Both the position numbers and the translations under genes were made by a program. 64,000 nt of DNA from Zwartia vadi (lineage in GTDB: Bacteria; Pseudomonadota; Gammaproteobacteria; Burkholderiales; Burkholderiaceae_B), in assembly GCF_030410375.1 (NCBI RefSeq), contig NZ_JAUHHE010000001.1, positions 186,001 to 250,000 of the forward strand, given 5' to 3'. Under the pieces are notes generated by a model. That model had not been told where the DNA came from. It did not search any database and saw nothing but the letters and a program-made list of their open reading frames with translations. Of the stretch, positions 17,549 to 24,799 are shown piece after piece; position 1 is the stretch's first letter; every line of letters starts with the position of its first letter.

Positions 17549-18529
17549 TTATTTCTTGTTATCCAGATTGAGGCTTTTGATGATTCCAGCCCATTTGTCA
17601 TAGTCTTGTTGCCATGTTTTTGCAAACTGCGCGGGTGAACCGGGATCTGCGACAAGACCCAGCTTTTTAGCTTGTTCAAGCACAGCAGGCATCGCCAAGG
17701 CTTTATTCACTGCATCATTGACCACCTTGATCCGATCATCCGGAGTATTTTTAGGCGCGATCAAGCCAAACCATCCCAGGGATTCATAGCCCTGCACTGT
17801 TTCCCCGATTGTGGCGACCTCCGGTGCAGTCGCAGGACGATTCTTGCCTGTCACGGCAATAGCATTCAGGCGACCAGCCTGCACTTGAGGATACAAACTT
17901 GAAAAGCCAAGCACTGTCGCCTCGACACGACCCGCAATCAAGTCGGGCATGATCTGACTGCCCCCTTTGTAAGGGATGTGGTCGTAATTGAATCCCGCTT
18001 TTTGTTTAAGCAGCTCAACGGTCAGATGAGGAAATCCGCCTTCGCCGTTTGTCGCCACACGGACTTTGCCAGGGTTCGTTTTTGAGTAGGCAATCAACTC
18101 AGATAAAGTCTTCGGTGGAAACTGCGCATTGGTCACGAGCATCATGTAATTGGTAAACGTCATCGCAACAGGCTTAAAGTCCTTAAGCACATTGATCGTC
18201 CATTTATTCGTGATGGGAGCGACCGCCAAACTTCCCATTTGGCCCATCGCAAAGGTATAGCCATCAGGCTCTGTTTGCGCAAGCGCTTGCAAACCCAATA
18301 ATCCTGATGCACCCGGTTTGTTTTCAACCACAATGGACTGCTTGAGCTCAGCACTGATCTTTTCACCGATTAATCGTGAAATGACATCCGCAAGATCCCC
18401 TGCAGGATAAGGCACGATGATCTTGATCGGCTTATTGGGATAAGTCTGGGCGCCTGCCACGGAACTCATCGCCAACATCGTCAATGCCGAGAGTGCTGTA
18501 ACAATCGTACCTAACAGTTTTGCTTTCAT
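17549..18529 (-). CDS. Bug-family (TctC) tripartite tricarboxylate transporter binding protein
   Basis: A 326-residue periplasmic receptor with a signal peptide ending near AGAQ. The mature start YPNKPIKIIVPYPAGDLADVISRLIGEKIS and the VVENKPGASGLLG and IPYKGGSQIMPDLIAG segments are diagnostic of Bug proteins. They bind organic acids or aromatic compounds. No TctA/TctB membrane genes are adjacent, as is usual for orphan Bug genes in Alcaligenaceae. The ATG at 18529 has GGAG 7 nt upstream, better than the ATG two codons earlier. Confidence 0.92.
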   Translation of the reverse strand: MKAKLLGTIVTALSALTMLAMSSVAGAQTYPNKPIKIIVPYPAGDLADVISRLIGEKISAELKQSIVVENKPGASGLLGLQALAQTEPDGYTFAMGQMGSLAVAPITNKWTINVLKDFKPVAMTFTNYMMLVTNAQFPPKTLSELIAYSKTNPGKVRVATNGEGGFPHLTVELLKQKAGFNYDHIPYKGGSQIMPDLIAGRVEATVLGFSSLYPQVQAGRLNAIAVTGKNRPATAPEVATIGETVQGYESLGWFGLIAPKNTPDDRIKVVNDAVNKALAMPAVLEQAKKLGLVADPGSPAQFAKTWQQDYDKWAGIIKSLNLDNKK

Positions 18530-18595
18530 TTTCATGCTCCGATAAGAACTAGACAGAAGAACAACTAAGTCACGTTATTTCAATGCATACGGAAA

Positions 18596-19474
18596 CTACT
18601 TTGCTTGGTGCTTGCTGCTTTCGTACCAGCCCAAGATTTGCTCACCCGTCATAAAACTCACGTTCTGATGACCAGCGATGTAATCAAGAGCCTCTTCAAA
18701 ATATCGAATGCGATGGGGGACACCGCTCAAGAAAGGATGAATCGCAATACCCATGATGCGAACGCTTTGCTCACCTTCCTGGTAGAGTCGATCGAAGGAG
18801 TCTTTGACGCGAGTCAAAAACACATCCGATGCGTGATGCTGTACCGCCATCATCGGTATATCGTTGAGCTCGACGGGGTAAGGCATCGCGATCAGTTCGC
18901 CATGCTTTGTCTCAATCGGAATCGGCTGATCATCCAACACCCAGTCTCCGATGTAACGCACACCCGCCTGCTTGAGTAGATCGACACTATCGAGCGTCTG
19001 CGTCAGACCGGGGCCCAACCAGCCTTTAGGACGCCTGCCGGTAAACTGTTCAATCGTATCCAGAGTCAATTTGATCATCGCCGCCTGATCCGGGACTTGA
19101 TGGGTGGGCGTCTGGATAAAACCGTGCCCCATAAATTCCCAGCCAGCCTCATGCGCCGCTTGTGCCACACGAGGGTATTGGAGACAGACGCTACCGTTAA
19201 TGGACAAGGTGGGCACAATTCCCCGCCGGTCAAATGCTTCTTTCAGACGCCAGAAACCCACCCGCATCCCATACTCATGCCAAGCCCAGTTCGGGATGTC
19301 TGGCAAGGTCGTCACACCCGTTGGAGGCGGCAACACTTGCCTGGGCATGGGGCGCTCGATCGTCCAGTGCTCAACATTCAGAATAGGCCAGACAATCACG
19401 CGCTCCCCGTTGGGCCCTTTGAGAGGTGGACGGTCAATGATTGCCGAATACGTTAAACGGTCTGCTGGATTCAT
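18596..19474 (-). CDS. Polysaccharide-deacetylase family protein, PuuE/allantoinase-like
   Basis: A 292-residue NodB-fold hydrolase. The long N-terminal region with PDIPNWAWHEYGMRVGFWRLKEAF, the GWEFMGHGFIQTP motif and the C-terminal IHPFLSGVPHRIRYFEEAL match the PuuE-like branch. That branch opens cyclic amides rather than deacetylating sugars. It sits with a Bug receptor and two hydrolases on the same strand, so a role in breaking down an amide or N-heterocyclic compound is plausible. It is divergent from the IclR regulator gene. Confidence 0.78.
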   Translation of the reverse strand: MNPADRLTYSAIIDRPPLKGPNGERVIVWPILNVEHWTIERPMPRQVLPPPTGVTTLPDIPNWAWHEYGMRVGFWRLKEAFDRRGIVPTLSINGSVCLQYPRVAQAAHEAGWEFMGHGFIQTPTHQVPDQAAMIKLTLDTIEQFTGRRPKGWLGPGLTQTLDSVDLLKQAGVRYIGDWVLDDQPIPIETKHGELIAMPYPVELNDIPMMAVQHHASDVFLTRVKDSFDRLYQEGEQSVRIMGIAIHPFLSGVPHRIRYFEEALDYIAGHQNVSFMTGEQILGWYESSKHQAK

Positions 19475-19553
19475 TTTTATTCAAGAGTTTGTCAGCGTTG
19501 ATTCAATTTATTGACGGCCCAGATACCTGTCAATGCATCTTTAAATTTTTCCC

Positions 19554-19585
19554 ATTTAGTGAAACAAAATAACGATTATTTAGTG
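19554..19585. promoter_or_regulatory. Candidate IclR operator in the divergent promoter region
   Basis: An inverted repeat AAATAA-CGA-TTATTT (19567-19581) is bracketed by two direct copies of ATTTAGTG (19554-19561 and 19578-19585). The site lies 40-70 bp before the IclR gene and in the promoter region of the divergent deacetylase gene. It is a reasonable binding site for the adjacent regulator but is inferred only from position and symmetry. Confidence 0.4.
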
Positions 19586-19626
19586 TTAAATTAATTTTCG
19601 TCCCACTATTTGAAAAAAATTCGAGA

Positions 19627-20424
19627 ATGCCTACCGATAAGTCTGCCAGCACTGTTGCCAAAGCCATACAGCTTTTGAAGCTCGTTGCGTCAAGCCATCA
19701 CCGCAACGCCAGACTGACGGATCTCGCCGAGGTTGCGGGCTTGGAACGCTCGACCGCACATAGACTGCTCCAGCGTCTAGTCAAAGAAGAACTGCTCGTC
19801 CGCCCCAACGGACAAAAAGGCTATCGACTTGGCCCCTTGTTACATGAGCTCGGCATGGGCGCGTTACCCCGCACAAACCTGCGGACCCTCTGTCATCCTG
19901 CCTTGCGACTGCTCGCTGAACAAACAGGAGACATGGCCTTTCTCGTTGAGCGAAATGGTTTTGAATCCGTGTGCATTGACCGCATTGCCGGAGATTTTTT
20001 GATACAAACCCTCACCTCCGGGATTGGGGACAGACATCCATTGGGCGTTGGGGCAGGCGGGCTGGCTATTCTTGCCGCACTCGCAGACGAAGAAGTCGAA
20101 CATATCTTGTCGAACATCCGTACTCGACTGAATCACTACGAAGCATTCACCACAGACTCCATCAAACAAGCCGTCATGGAAACCAGACTGAGGGGCTACG
20201 CCAAAGATACGGGGCATGCCGCCTCGGGGGTGAGTGCTATTGGGAAAGTGCTTCGCTTAAAAAATGACACACCCATCGCAGCGGTTTTTGTCGCTTCAAT
20301 TTCAAGCAGAATGGATGCCGCCCGCTTGGCCAGTATTGAAAAAAGGCTCACTGCGTCAGTGGCAATGATGGAAAACAGCCTAGGTACTTCGGGAACCTCA
20401 GGCGCCTCTGGCACAACACTATAA
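19627..20424 (+). CDS. IclR-family transcriptional regulator
   Basis: A 265-residue IclR protein. The N-terminal winged helix (about residues 8-65) contains VAKAIQLLKLV, LTDLAEVAGLERSTAHRLLQRL and GYRLGPLLHELG. The effector domain shows HPLGVGAGGLAIL and AASGVSAIG, the usual IclR ligand-pocket segments. It ends with a short Gly/Thr/Ser tail. It is divergent from the deacetylase-Bug-hydrolase group, the most likely target. Confidence 0.9.
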   Translation: MPTDKSASTVAKAIQLLKLVASSHHRNARLTDLAEVAGLERSTAHRLLQRLVKEELLVRPNGQKGYRLGPLLHELGMGALPRTNLRTLCHPALRLLAEQTGDMAFLVERNGFESVCIDRIAGDFLIQTLTSGIGDRHPLGVGAGGLAILAALADEEVEHILSNIRTRLNHYEAFTTDSIKQAVMETRLRGYAKDTGHAASGVSAIGKVLRLKNDTPIAAVFVASISSRMDAARLASIEKRLTASVAMMENSLGTSGTSGASGTTL

Positions 20425-20454
20425 TATTTCTTTCTTCTCCACGATCACCCCAAA

Positions 20455-21033
20455 ATGGAATCCCTCCTCGTCTCAACGGGTGTCGTTGCCCTTGCCGAAA
20501 TCGGCGACAAAACGCAGCTGTTAGCTTTTATTCTTGCGGCTAGATTTAAAAAGCCTGTTCCAATTATCCTCGGCATCCTGGTCGCCACCATTATCAATCA
20601 CGGCCTTGCTGGCGCGCTCGGCGCATGGATCACCTCCGCCGTCACCCCTGAAATCCTGCGCTGGGTGCTGGGTCTTTCTTTCATCGGGATGGCGATCTGG
20701 ACCATGATCCCCGACAAGATAGAAGACGAGGAGACTAAAGTCGCCCAAAAGTTTGGCGTATTTGGTGCGACGCTCATCACATTCTTTCTCGCTGAAATGG
20801 GCGATAAAACCCAAATCGCCACAGTCGCCATGGCTGCGCACTATGCCGCCCCCCTCATGGTAGTGATCGGCACAACACTCGGCATGTTGATCGCGGATGT
20901 CCCGGCAGTCTTTATCGGCGATAAATTAACCAACAAAATCCCGATGAAGCTCGTTCATTCGATTGCGGCAGCGATTTTTGCCATACTTGGCATCGCGACA
21001 CTATTCGGGGCCGGTGCTGGATTCGGGTTTTAA
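20455..21033 (+). CDS. GDT1/TMEM165 (UPF0016) family cation exporter, probably manganese
   Basis: A 192-residue membrane protein of two homologous three-helix halves. Each half has the family motif E-x-G-D-K-T: AEIGDKTQ around residues 14-21 and AEMGDKTQ around 113-120, where the acidic residues bind the cation. Bacterial members such as MneA/MntX-like proteins export manganese, while eukaryotic members move Ca/Mn. It starts 31 bp after the IclR gene. No yybP-ykoY-like riboswitch fits in so short a gap. Confidence 0.9.
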   Translation: MESLLVSTGVVALAEIGDKTQLLAFILAARFKKPVPIILGILVATIINHGLAGALGAWITSAVTPEILRWVLGLSFIGMAIWTMIPDKIEDEETKVAQKFGVFGATLITFFLAEMGDKTQIATVAMAAHYAAPLMVVIGTTLGMLIADVPAVFIGDKLTNKIPMKLVHSIAAAIFAILGIATLFGAGAGFGF

Positions 21034-21139
21034 TAAAAGCCTTTCAATCGAATATTCACCTAGAACCACTCAGAAAAAACACCCAAACTGAAATGGGTCA
21101 TGTATAAACATACCTCTAACAAAAATACCGGAGATCTGT

Positions 21140-22123
21140 ATGCGCTTAATTTCGACCATGACCCGTGCCCTAGTCACGAGCGCCGCCCTTGTCGCAATGG
21201 CGCATGGCACTGCCTCGGCACAGGCCGACTACCCGAACCGCCCCGTATCCGTCATCGTGCCTCAGGCAACAGGCGGTGCGAACGACACAATCGCACGAAT
21301 TGTGACTGCCAAGCTGAGTGAAATCCTCGGCCAGCAATTCGTGGTGGAAAACCGCCCAGGCGCGGGCGGAAACATCGGCACTGCCATGTCTGCCAAGGCT
21401 AAGCCCGATGGCTATACCTTGATGCTCACCACCAACAGCGCGCAGGTGATTAATCCTTGGCTCTATAAAACCACTGGTTTCGATCCGATCAAGGATTTCA
21501 CACCAGTTGGTCTTGTTGCCAGTGCAGGCTATGTGCTGGTAGCCCACTCCTCCTTTCCAGCCAACAATGTCAACGAACTGATCGCTCAGGCTAAAGCCAA
21601 CCCAGGCAAGATCAATTACGCCTCGGCTGGCAATGGCACACTCAACCACCTGATCATGGAAATGTTCAAACAACAGGTTGGTATTGATATTCAGCATGTC
21701 CCCTACAAGGGCGCTTCTGCTGCTGCTACTGACGTTGCTGGCGGCACAGTGCCCGTTTCTGTTCAAAGCGCACCGTCCTCACTCGCTTTAATCAAGGCTG
21801 GCAAGATCAAAGCGCTCGCCGTCACTAACGAAAAGCGCATTACCGCTTTGCCTGATACGCCCGCCGTCAGCGAGACCATCCCTGGATTTGGCTCGACACC
21901 TTGGTATGGCATTTTGGCACCTGCCGGCACTCCCGCTGCCATTGTAGACAAGCTCAATGCGGCAATTAAAACAGCCCTGGCTGACAAAGATGTACAAGAG
22001 CGTCTGCTCAAGCAGGGTTGCGAACCCTTGCAAAGCACGCCTCAACAGTTCGCCACGCTGATCAAAGATGATTTGGCAAACTGGCAGAAAATAGTCAAAA
22101 GCTCCGGTGCACGCGTAGACTAA
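21140..22123 (+). CDS. Bug-family (TctC) periplasmic binding protein
   Basis: A 327-residue receptor with a signal peptide ending near ASAQ, then YPNRPVSVIVPQATGGANDTIARIVTAKLSEILG, FVVENRPGAGGNIG and VPYKGASAAATDVAGG. It is paralogous to the other Bug receptor of the window, and likewise has no permease partners. The ATG at 21140 has AGATC-type weak spacing after GGAGATCT. A strong intrinsic terminator follows, so it is probably monocistronic. Confidence 0.93.
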   Translation: MRLISTMTRALVTSAALVAMAHGTASAQADYPNRPVSVIVPQATGGANDTIARIVTAKLSEILGQQFVVENRPGAGGNIGTAMSAKAKPDGYTLMLTTNSAQVINPWLYKTTGFDPIKDFTPVGLVASAGYVLVAHSSFPANNVNELIAQAKANPGKINYASAGNGTLNHLIMEMFKQQVGIDIQHVPYKGASAAATDVAGGTVPVSVQSAPSSLALIKAGKIKALAVTNEKRITALPDTPAVSETIPGFGSTPWYGILAPAGTPAAIVDKLNAAIKTALADKDVQERLLKQGCEPLQSTPQQFATLIKDDLANWQKIVKSSGARVD

Positions 22124-22141
22124 ACCCTTCCAGCGCTGGGC

Positions 22142-22172
22142 AAGCCGCTCCCATTGGGTGCGGCTTTTTTTT
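22142..22172 (+). terminator. Intrinsic terminator after the Bug gene
   Basis: The stem AAGCCGC/GCGGCTT encloses an 11-nt loop and is followed by a run of eight T. It lies 19 bp after the stop of the upstream gene. Confidence 0.9.
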
Positions 22173-22290
22173 GCCTGCTGTGTTTTTTGCTTAGACAAAC
22201 CCGTAGCAATAATCAACTTTAAGCTGATTGTATGTGGGATTAAGCGATGATTAAATCTGAACATCATAGTGAACACAGGAAACACAGCAG

Positions 22291-23178
22291 ATGAAAAAAA
22301 TTTCTCACATCATGAGCGCGGTTGATTTTTCAGATCCCGCTGTGATTGCCCTCAACCGGGCAGGCTTGATCGCCAGGGAGCGCGAGGCTCACCTACTCGT
22401 TTGCCATGTGATGAATGAAAGTTTTTTTGAGTCATGGCCGCGAGGCTTTGACCCTTTGCTGTCAAACATCTCCAGCAATCTGAACACCGAGGTTCAGCAA
22501 CGCCTAGAGGCCTTGGCAGACACGCAAAAGAAACTTGGTACCAAGCACGTGAAAACTTTGCTGGCCGAAGACGAGGGCATGAATGGTTTGGTTAGCGAAG
22601 CCAAAAAAAACAAGACCGATCTAGTTGTCGTGGGCGCGCACGGATCTGGTTATTGGCACGATTTATTTCTGGGCTCTTTCCTCACCAAACTCATTGCCCA
22701 CAACCCGCTCCCAACCCTTGTGGTCAAAGACCAGAAACTAACCTCATACAAAAAAGTTCTCGTGCCAGTGGACTTTTCCGCCTCGACCCCTTCATTGATC
22801 GACGCCGCAAAAGCCATCGCTCCAGATGCCGCGAAAATTCTTTTCCACGTTGTACACACCCCTCACGAAGGGATCATGCGGCTTAAAAAAGCCAGCAAGG
22901 ACCAAATCGAGCAATATCGGCAAGCTTGCTTTGACGAAGCAAAAAAGAAACTTGATGATCTGGTTCAATCTACCCAAGACAGCACCTTTACCGGCACAGT
23001 CGTGGAACTCGGCTACGCACCCGCACAGATCATTTCGTATCAGAGAGAAAACGGCTGCGACCTCGTCGTCATCGGCAAGCACGGCACCGGCTTTCTGTCG
23101 GATTTGCTTGTAGGCAGCGTGACCAAATTAGTGATGACCAATACGAGTTGCGACATGTTGATCACTGTCGGCCACTAG
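22291..23178 (+). CDS. Tandem-domain universal stress protein
   Basis: A 295-residue protein of two UspA domains (about residues 5-150 and 152-294). Each domain has the ATP-binding signature G-x2-G-x9-G-(S/T): GAHGSGYWHDLFLGSF near residues 118-133, and GKHGTGFLSDLLVGSVT near 267-283. It probably responds to stress and binds nucleotides. It starts after a 120-bp intergenic region and marks the last core gene before the accessory region. Confidence 0.92.
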   Translation: MKKISHIMSAVDFSDPAVIALNRAGLIAREREAHLLVCHVMNESFFESWPRGFDPLLSNISSNLNTEVQQRLEALADTQKKLGTKHVKTLLAEDEGMNGLVSEAKKNKTDLVVVGAHGSGYWHDLFLGSFLTKLIAHNPLPTLVVKDQKLTSYKKVLVPVDFSASTPSLIDAAKAIAPDAAKILFHVVHTPHEGIMRLKKASKDQIEQYRQACFDEAKKKLDDLVQSTQDSTFTGTVVELGYAPAQIISYQRENGCDLVVIGKHGTGFLSDLLVGSVTKLVMTNTSCDMLITVGH

Positions 23179-23208
23179 AGGGGCAATTATGCCCATAAAT
23201 CCCCGGAT

Positions 23209-23379
23209 TTATTGAATGATATTTGCTTTGCCTCGCAAATTCGTCACGTATTTACCGAGAGCCTCACGAGCAGCGGCTTGCCGTAATTGAACTTCAATAT
23301 CCTTCATTGGCGGAGGTGTATAACTACGAATATCCTCTAGTCGAATCACGTTCCACCCACTGGGCGTTTGTATAGTGAC
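23209..23379 (-). pseudogene. C-terminal remnant of a parvulin-type peptidyl-prolyl isomerase
   Basis: The last 56 codons read TPSGWNVIRLEDIRSY, then PPMKDIEVQLRQAAAREALGKYV and an NLRGKANI end. This is the usual C-terminus of periplasmic PpiC/SurA-like foldases (the GWHVIRLxDIR motif). The homology stops exactly where an IS-like terminal sequence begins (23376), so the gene was interrupted and its 5' part lost. The frame stays open to 23493 through non-homologous bases. Confidence 0.65.
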
Positions 23380-23452
23380 CTCCTCCCATGAAGTGGACAG
23401 ATCAGACCTAGAAAATCCGGCTGGGTTTGACCTCCTCCCATAAAGTTGGACA
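23376..23452. mobile_element. Two adjacent IS3-like terminal sequences (IS scar)
   Basis: Two near-identical direct copies of a roughly 24-bp sequence beginning TGACCTCCTCCCAT and ending GGACA lie at 23376-23399 and 23428-23452. They resemble the terminal repeats of IS3-family elements. No transposase lies between or beside them, so they look like ends left after deletion of one or more elements. Identity to a named IS was not checked. Confidence 0.5.
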
Positions 23453-23497
23453 CCCGTCCAGCCTTTTGGGGTCAGTTCAAAGAAGGCGCTCATCTAA

Positions 23498-23512
23498 TTA
23501 CTGGCGGACAGA
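23498..23512. repeat. Putative attL: duplicate of the tRNA-Ser 3' end
   Basis: The bases TTACTGGCGGACAGA match 14 of 15 positions of 29250-29264, which is the 3' terminus of tRNA-Ser including CCA. The last 11 bases (23502-23512 versus 29254-29264) are identical. Such a truncated tRNA 3' copy opposite an intact tRNA is the usual footprint of site-specific integration. The bracketed 5.75 kb contains lanA, lanM and the ISL3 remnant. Confidence 0.5.
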
Positions 23513-23711
23513 TTTACATCCCAATTGCCACGCCCACCTCGCTGCTTTGAAGCCAACACCAGTTACCACGTCACCCTGCGCTGTAATAATCGAGCGTTCG
23601 ATTTACGCAGCCCCCTCAGGCCCGAGGTGATGGCATAGATTTCTAGGTTTTTACGAACGAGCCAGCAGGCCTAGCCAACTCGCAATAGCTCACAAATCAT
23701 GCGATTATTTA

Positions 23712-23741
23712 TTGACGACAGTCAAATAACCATCATATAAG
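23712..23741 (+). promoter_or_regulatory. Candidate sigma-70 promoter of lanA
   Basis: A TTGACG -35 hexamer (23712-23717) is followed after 17 bp by ATATAA (23735-23740; TATAAG one base on). Transcription would start near 23747, giving an untranslated leader of almost 100 nt before lanA. A TACCTG/CAGGTA hairpin (23764-23782) and the duplicated element lie in that leader. Confidence 0.5.
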
Positions 23742-23777
23742 TGTGAGGCGTTCTTAAGATACTTACCTGTTGGCTTC

Positions 23778-23833
23778 AGGTAGCTATTGCTGACAGCAAA
23801 CACACACCTACTTGGGCGTGGGTACTCGACCTT
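23778..23833 (+). repeat. Duplicated 5'-leader element, copy 1 (upstream of lanA)
   Basis: This stretch runs AGGTAGCTATTGCTGACAGC ... CTACTTGGGCGTGGGTACT and ends just before the lanA ribosome-binding site. A diverged copy lies at 24079-24132. In this copy the ACTC at 23824-23827 can pair with the GAGT that contains the GGAG Shine-Dalgarno (23834-23837), so it could hide the ribosome-binding site. Confidence 0.5.
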
Positions 23834-23843
23834 GGAGTCTGCT

Positions 23844-23984
23844 ATGAATATTGAACTTGAAGAAGTCGTTGTACAGGATATATCTGATGATGCACTGGAG
23901 CTGGCTGCCGGCGGTGCGCAGGGGGATACATGGACCCTCCCGACCGCCTCTGGCTGTCTAGGATGTGGAGCTGTTTATGACTAA
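23844..23984 (+). CDS. Class II lanthipeptide precursor peptide (LanA)
   Basis: A 46-residue peptide. Leader residues 1-24 are acidic (MNIELEEVVVQDISDD) and end in ALELAAGG, a double-glycine signal of the kind removed by C39 peptidases. The 22-residue core (25-46) begins AQGDTW and contains Thr29, Thr31, Thr34, Ser36, Cys38 and Cys41. It has a central TASGCLGCG and ends AVYD. Two cysteines allow at most two lanthionine or methyllanthionine rings. The ATG at 23844 has GGAG 6 nt upstream; a TTG at 23787 in the same frame is less likely. A LanM gene lies 0.8 kb downstream on the same strand. The assignment combines leader motif, core composition and neighbourhood. Confidence 0.85.
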   Translation: MNIELEEVVVQDISDDALELAAGGAQGDTWTLPTASGCLGCGAVYD

Positions 23985-24078
23985 CCGAGCTGGCTGAGCT
24001 GAGCTGAGCCGCCGTTTGGGGGCCTCGGGCTGCTCTGATTGAACTTAAGGGACGTCTACCGCCGCCGTTGGTGCTGTT

Positions 24079-24132
24079 AGGTAACTATTGCTAAACGGTA
24101 ACCCACCACCCACTTGGGTACTAGCCACCTTC
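24079..24132 (+). repeat. Duplicated element, copy 2 (upstream of a terminator)
   Basis: This is a diverged copy of 23778-23833: AGGTAACTATTGCT, a CACACC/CCACC-rich middle, then CCCACTTGGGTACT and ACCTT. In copy 1 a precursor gene follows; here a terminator hairpin follows instead. The pair suggests either duplication of the precursor locus with loss of the second coding region, or a conserved RNA element. Confidence 0.5.
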
Positions 24133-24144
24133 GGGTGGCTTTTT
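24123..24144 (+). terminator. Intrinsic terminator with UUCG tetraloop after lanA
   Basis: A perfect 7-bp stem AGCCACC/GGTGGCT closes a TTCG tetraloop and is followed by TTTT. It lies about 140 bp after the lanA stop and 655 bp before lanM. It should largely separate transcription of the two genes, with the precursor the more highly expressed. Confidence 0.85.
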
Positions 24145-24194
24145 AGAGGCCGTTTATTAAGGATGCGACAGACGTTTGTGTTAACGCTAAGACA

Positions 24195-24589
24195 TTGAGT
24201 AAAGGGGCGGTTAGGCACTTTTATGATGCTCTTGAACAAAGAGCCGTAACAACTGATGTACTGCCTGATGATAGTGAGAGCATTGAGGGCGGTAGGGTTG
24301 CCCTGATGTTGGGCGCAAAATTACGTGGCTTTTACATTTACAAGGCATTTGCAATCCTTCAGACCGGTACGACCTTGTACCACGCCTACGGCGGGATGTC
24401 GGTTTAAGATCGTTTTACTAACCGTCATCAAGCGTTGATCGAAAGCTCGGGAATACCAAAGATCAAGATCATTTGAATTTTTTAGTAACAGAATACGCTG
24501 GTGGTTATGAGGGCATCAACCCAGCGTTATGTCATTTGTATCGAGAAGCCTATAAAAAGCGAACAGGCATTCCGGATATCACCCCCTAA
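24195..24589 (+). pseudogene. Decayed ORF of unknown function between lanA and lanM
   Basis: Protein-like sequence is spread over two frames. One frame runs from a TTG at 24195 to a TAA at 24405 (SKGAVRHFYDALEQRAV, then GGRVALMLGAKLRGFYIYKA) and stays coding-like to 24479. Another frame carries LVTEYAGGYEGINPALCH and REAYKKRTGIPDITP to a TAA at 24587. I do not recognise the family. The frameshift and internal stop suggest a dead gene. It may have been an accessory gene of the lanthipeptide locus or an unrelated passenger. Confidence 0.4.
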
Positions 24590-24722
24590 GGTATCAACAA
24601 GCAATTGTCGATCCCCAGCTGTTCGTATTTGATTATGCTTCACAACAGCTAGTTAATAGGTCAATGCAGCCTATTCATTTCTGACGAAAAATAATACTTA
24701 CATAGCATATATGTCAGGCCAA

Positions 24723-24736
24723 GCTACCGGGGTAGC
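24723..24736. promoter_or_regulatory. Small inverted repeat upstream of lanM
   Basis: GCTACC-GG-GGTAGC is an inverted repeat with 6-bp arms, 64 bp before the lanM start, followed by CTGTCTTTAAG. It could be a protein-binding site or a weak terminator for read-through from the decayed ORF. No clear promoter for lanM could be assigned. Confidence 0.3.
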
Positions 24737-24799
24737 CTGTCTTTAAGTGAAAGATGCGGCTCGGTCTCGACCATCACCAGTCACCCTAGGGAAACATAC

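Noticed and set aside
21034..21139. A manganese riboswitch (yybP-ykoY) near the GDT1 exporter gene
   Set aside because: The exporter's own upstream gap is only 30 bp, and the region after it has no matching conserved core.
23787..23843. Upstream TTG start that would extend lanA by 19 residues
   Set aside because: The ATG at 23844 has a well-placed GGAG, and the longer N-terminus would be translated from the duplicated leader element. The short form has a normal leader length for a double-glycine peptide.
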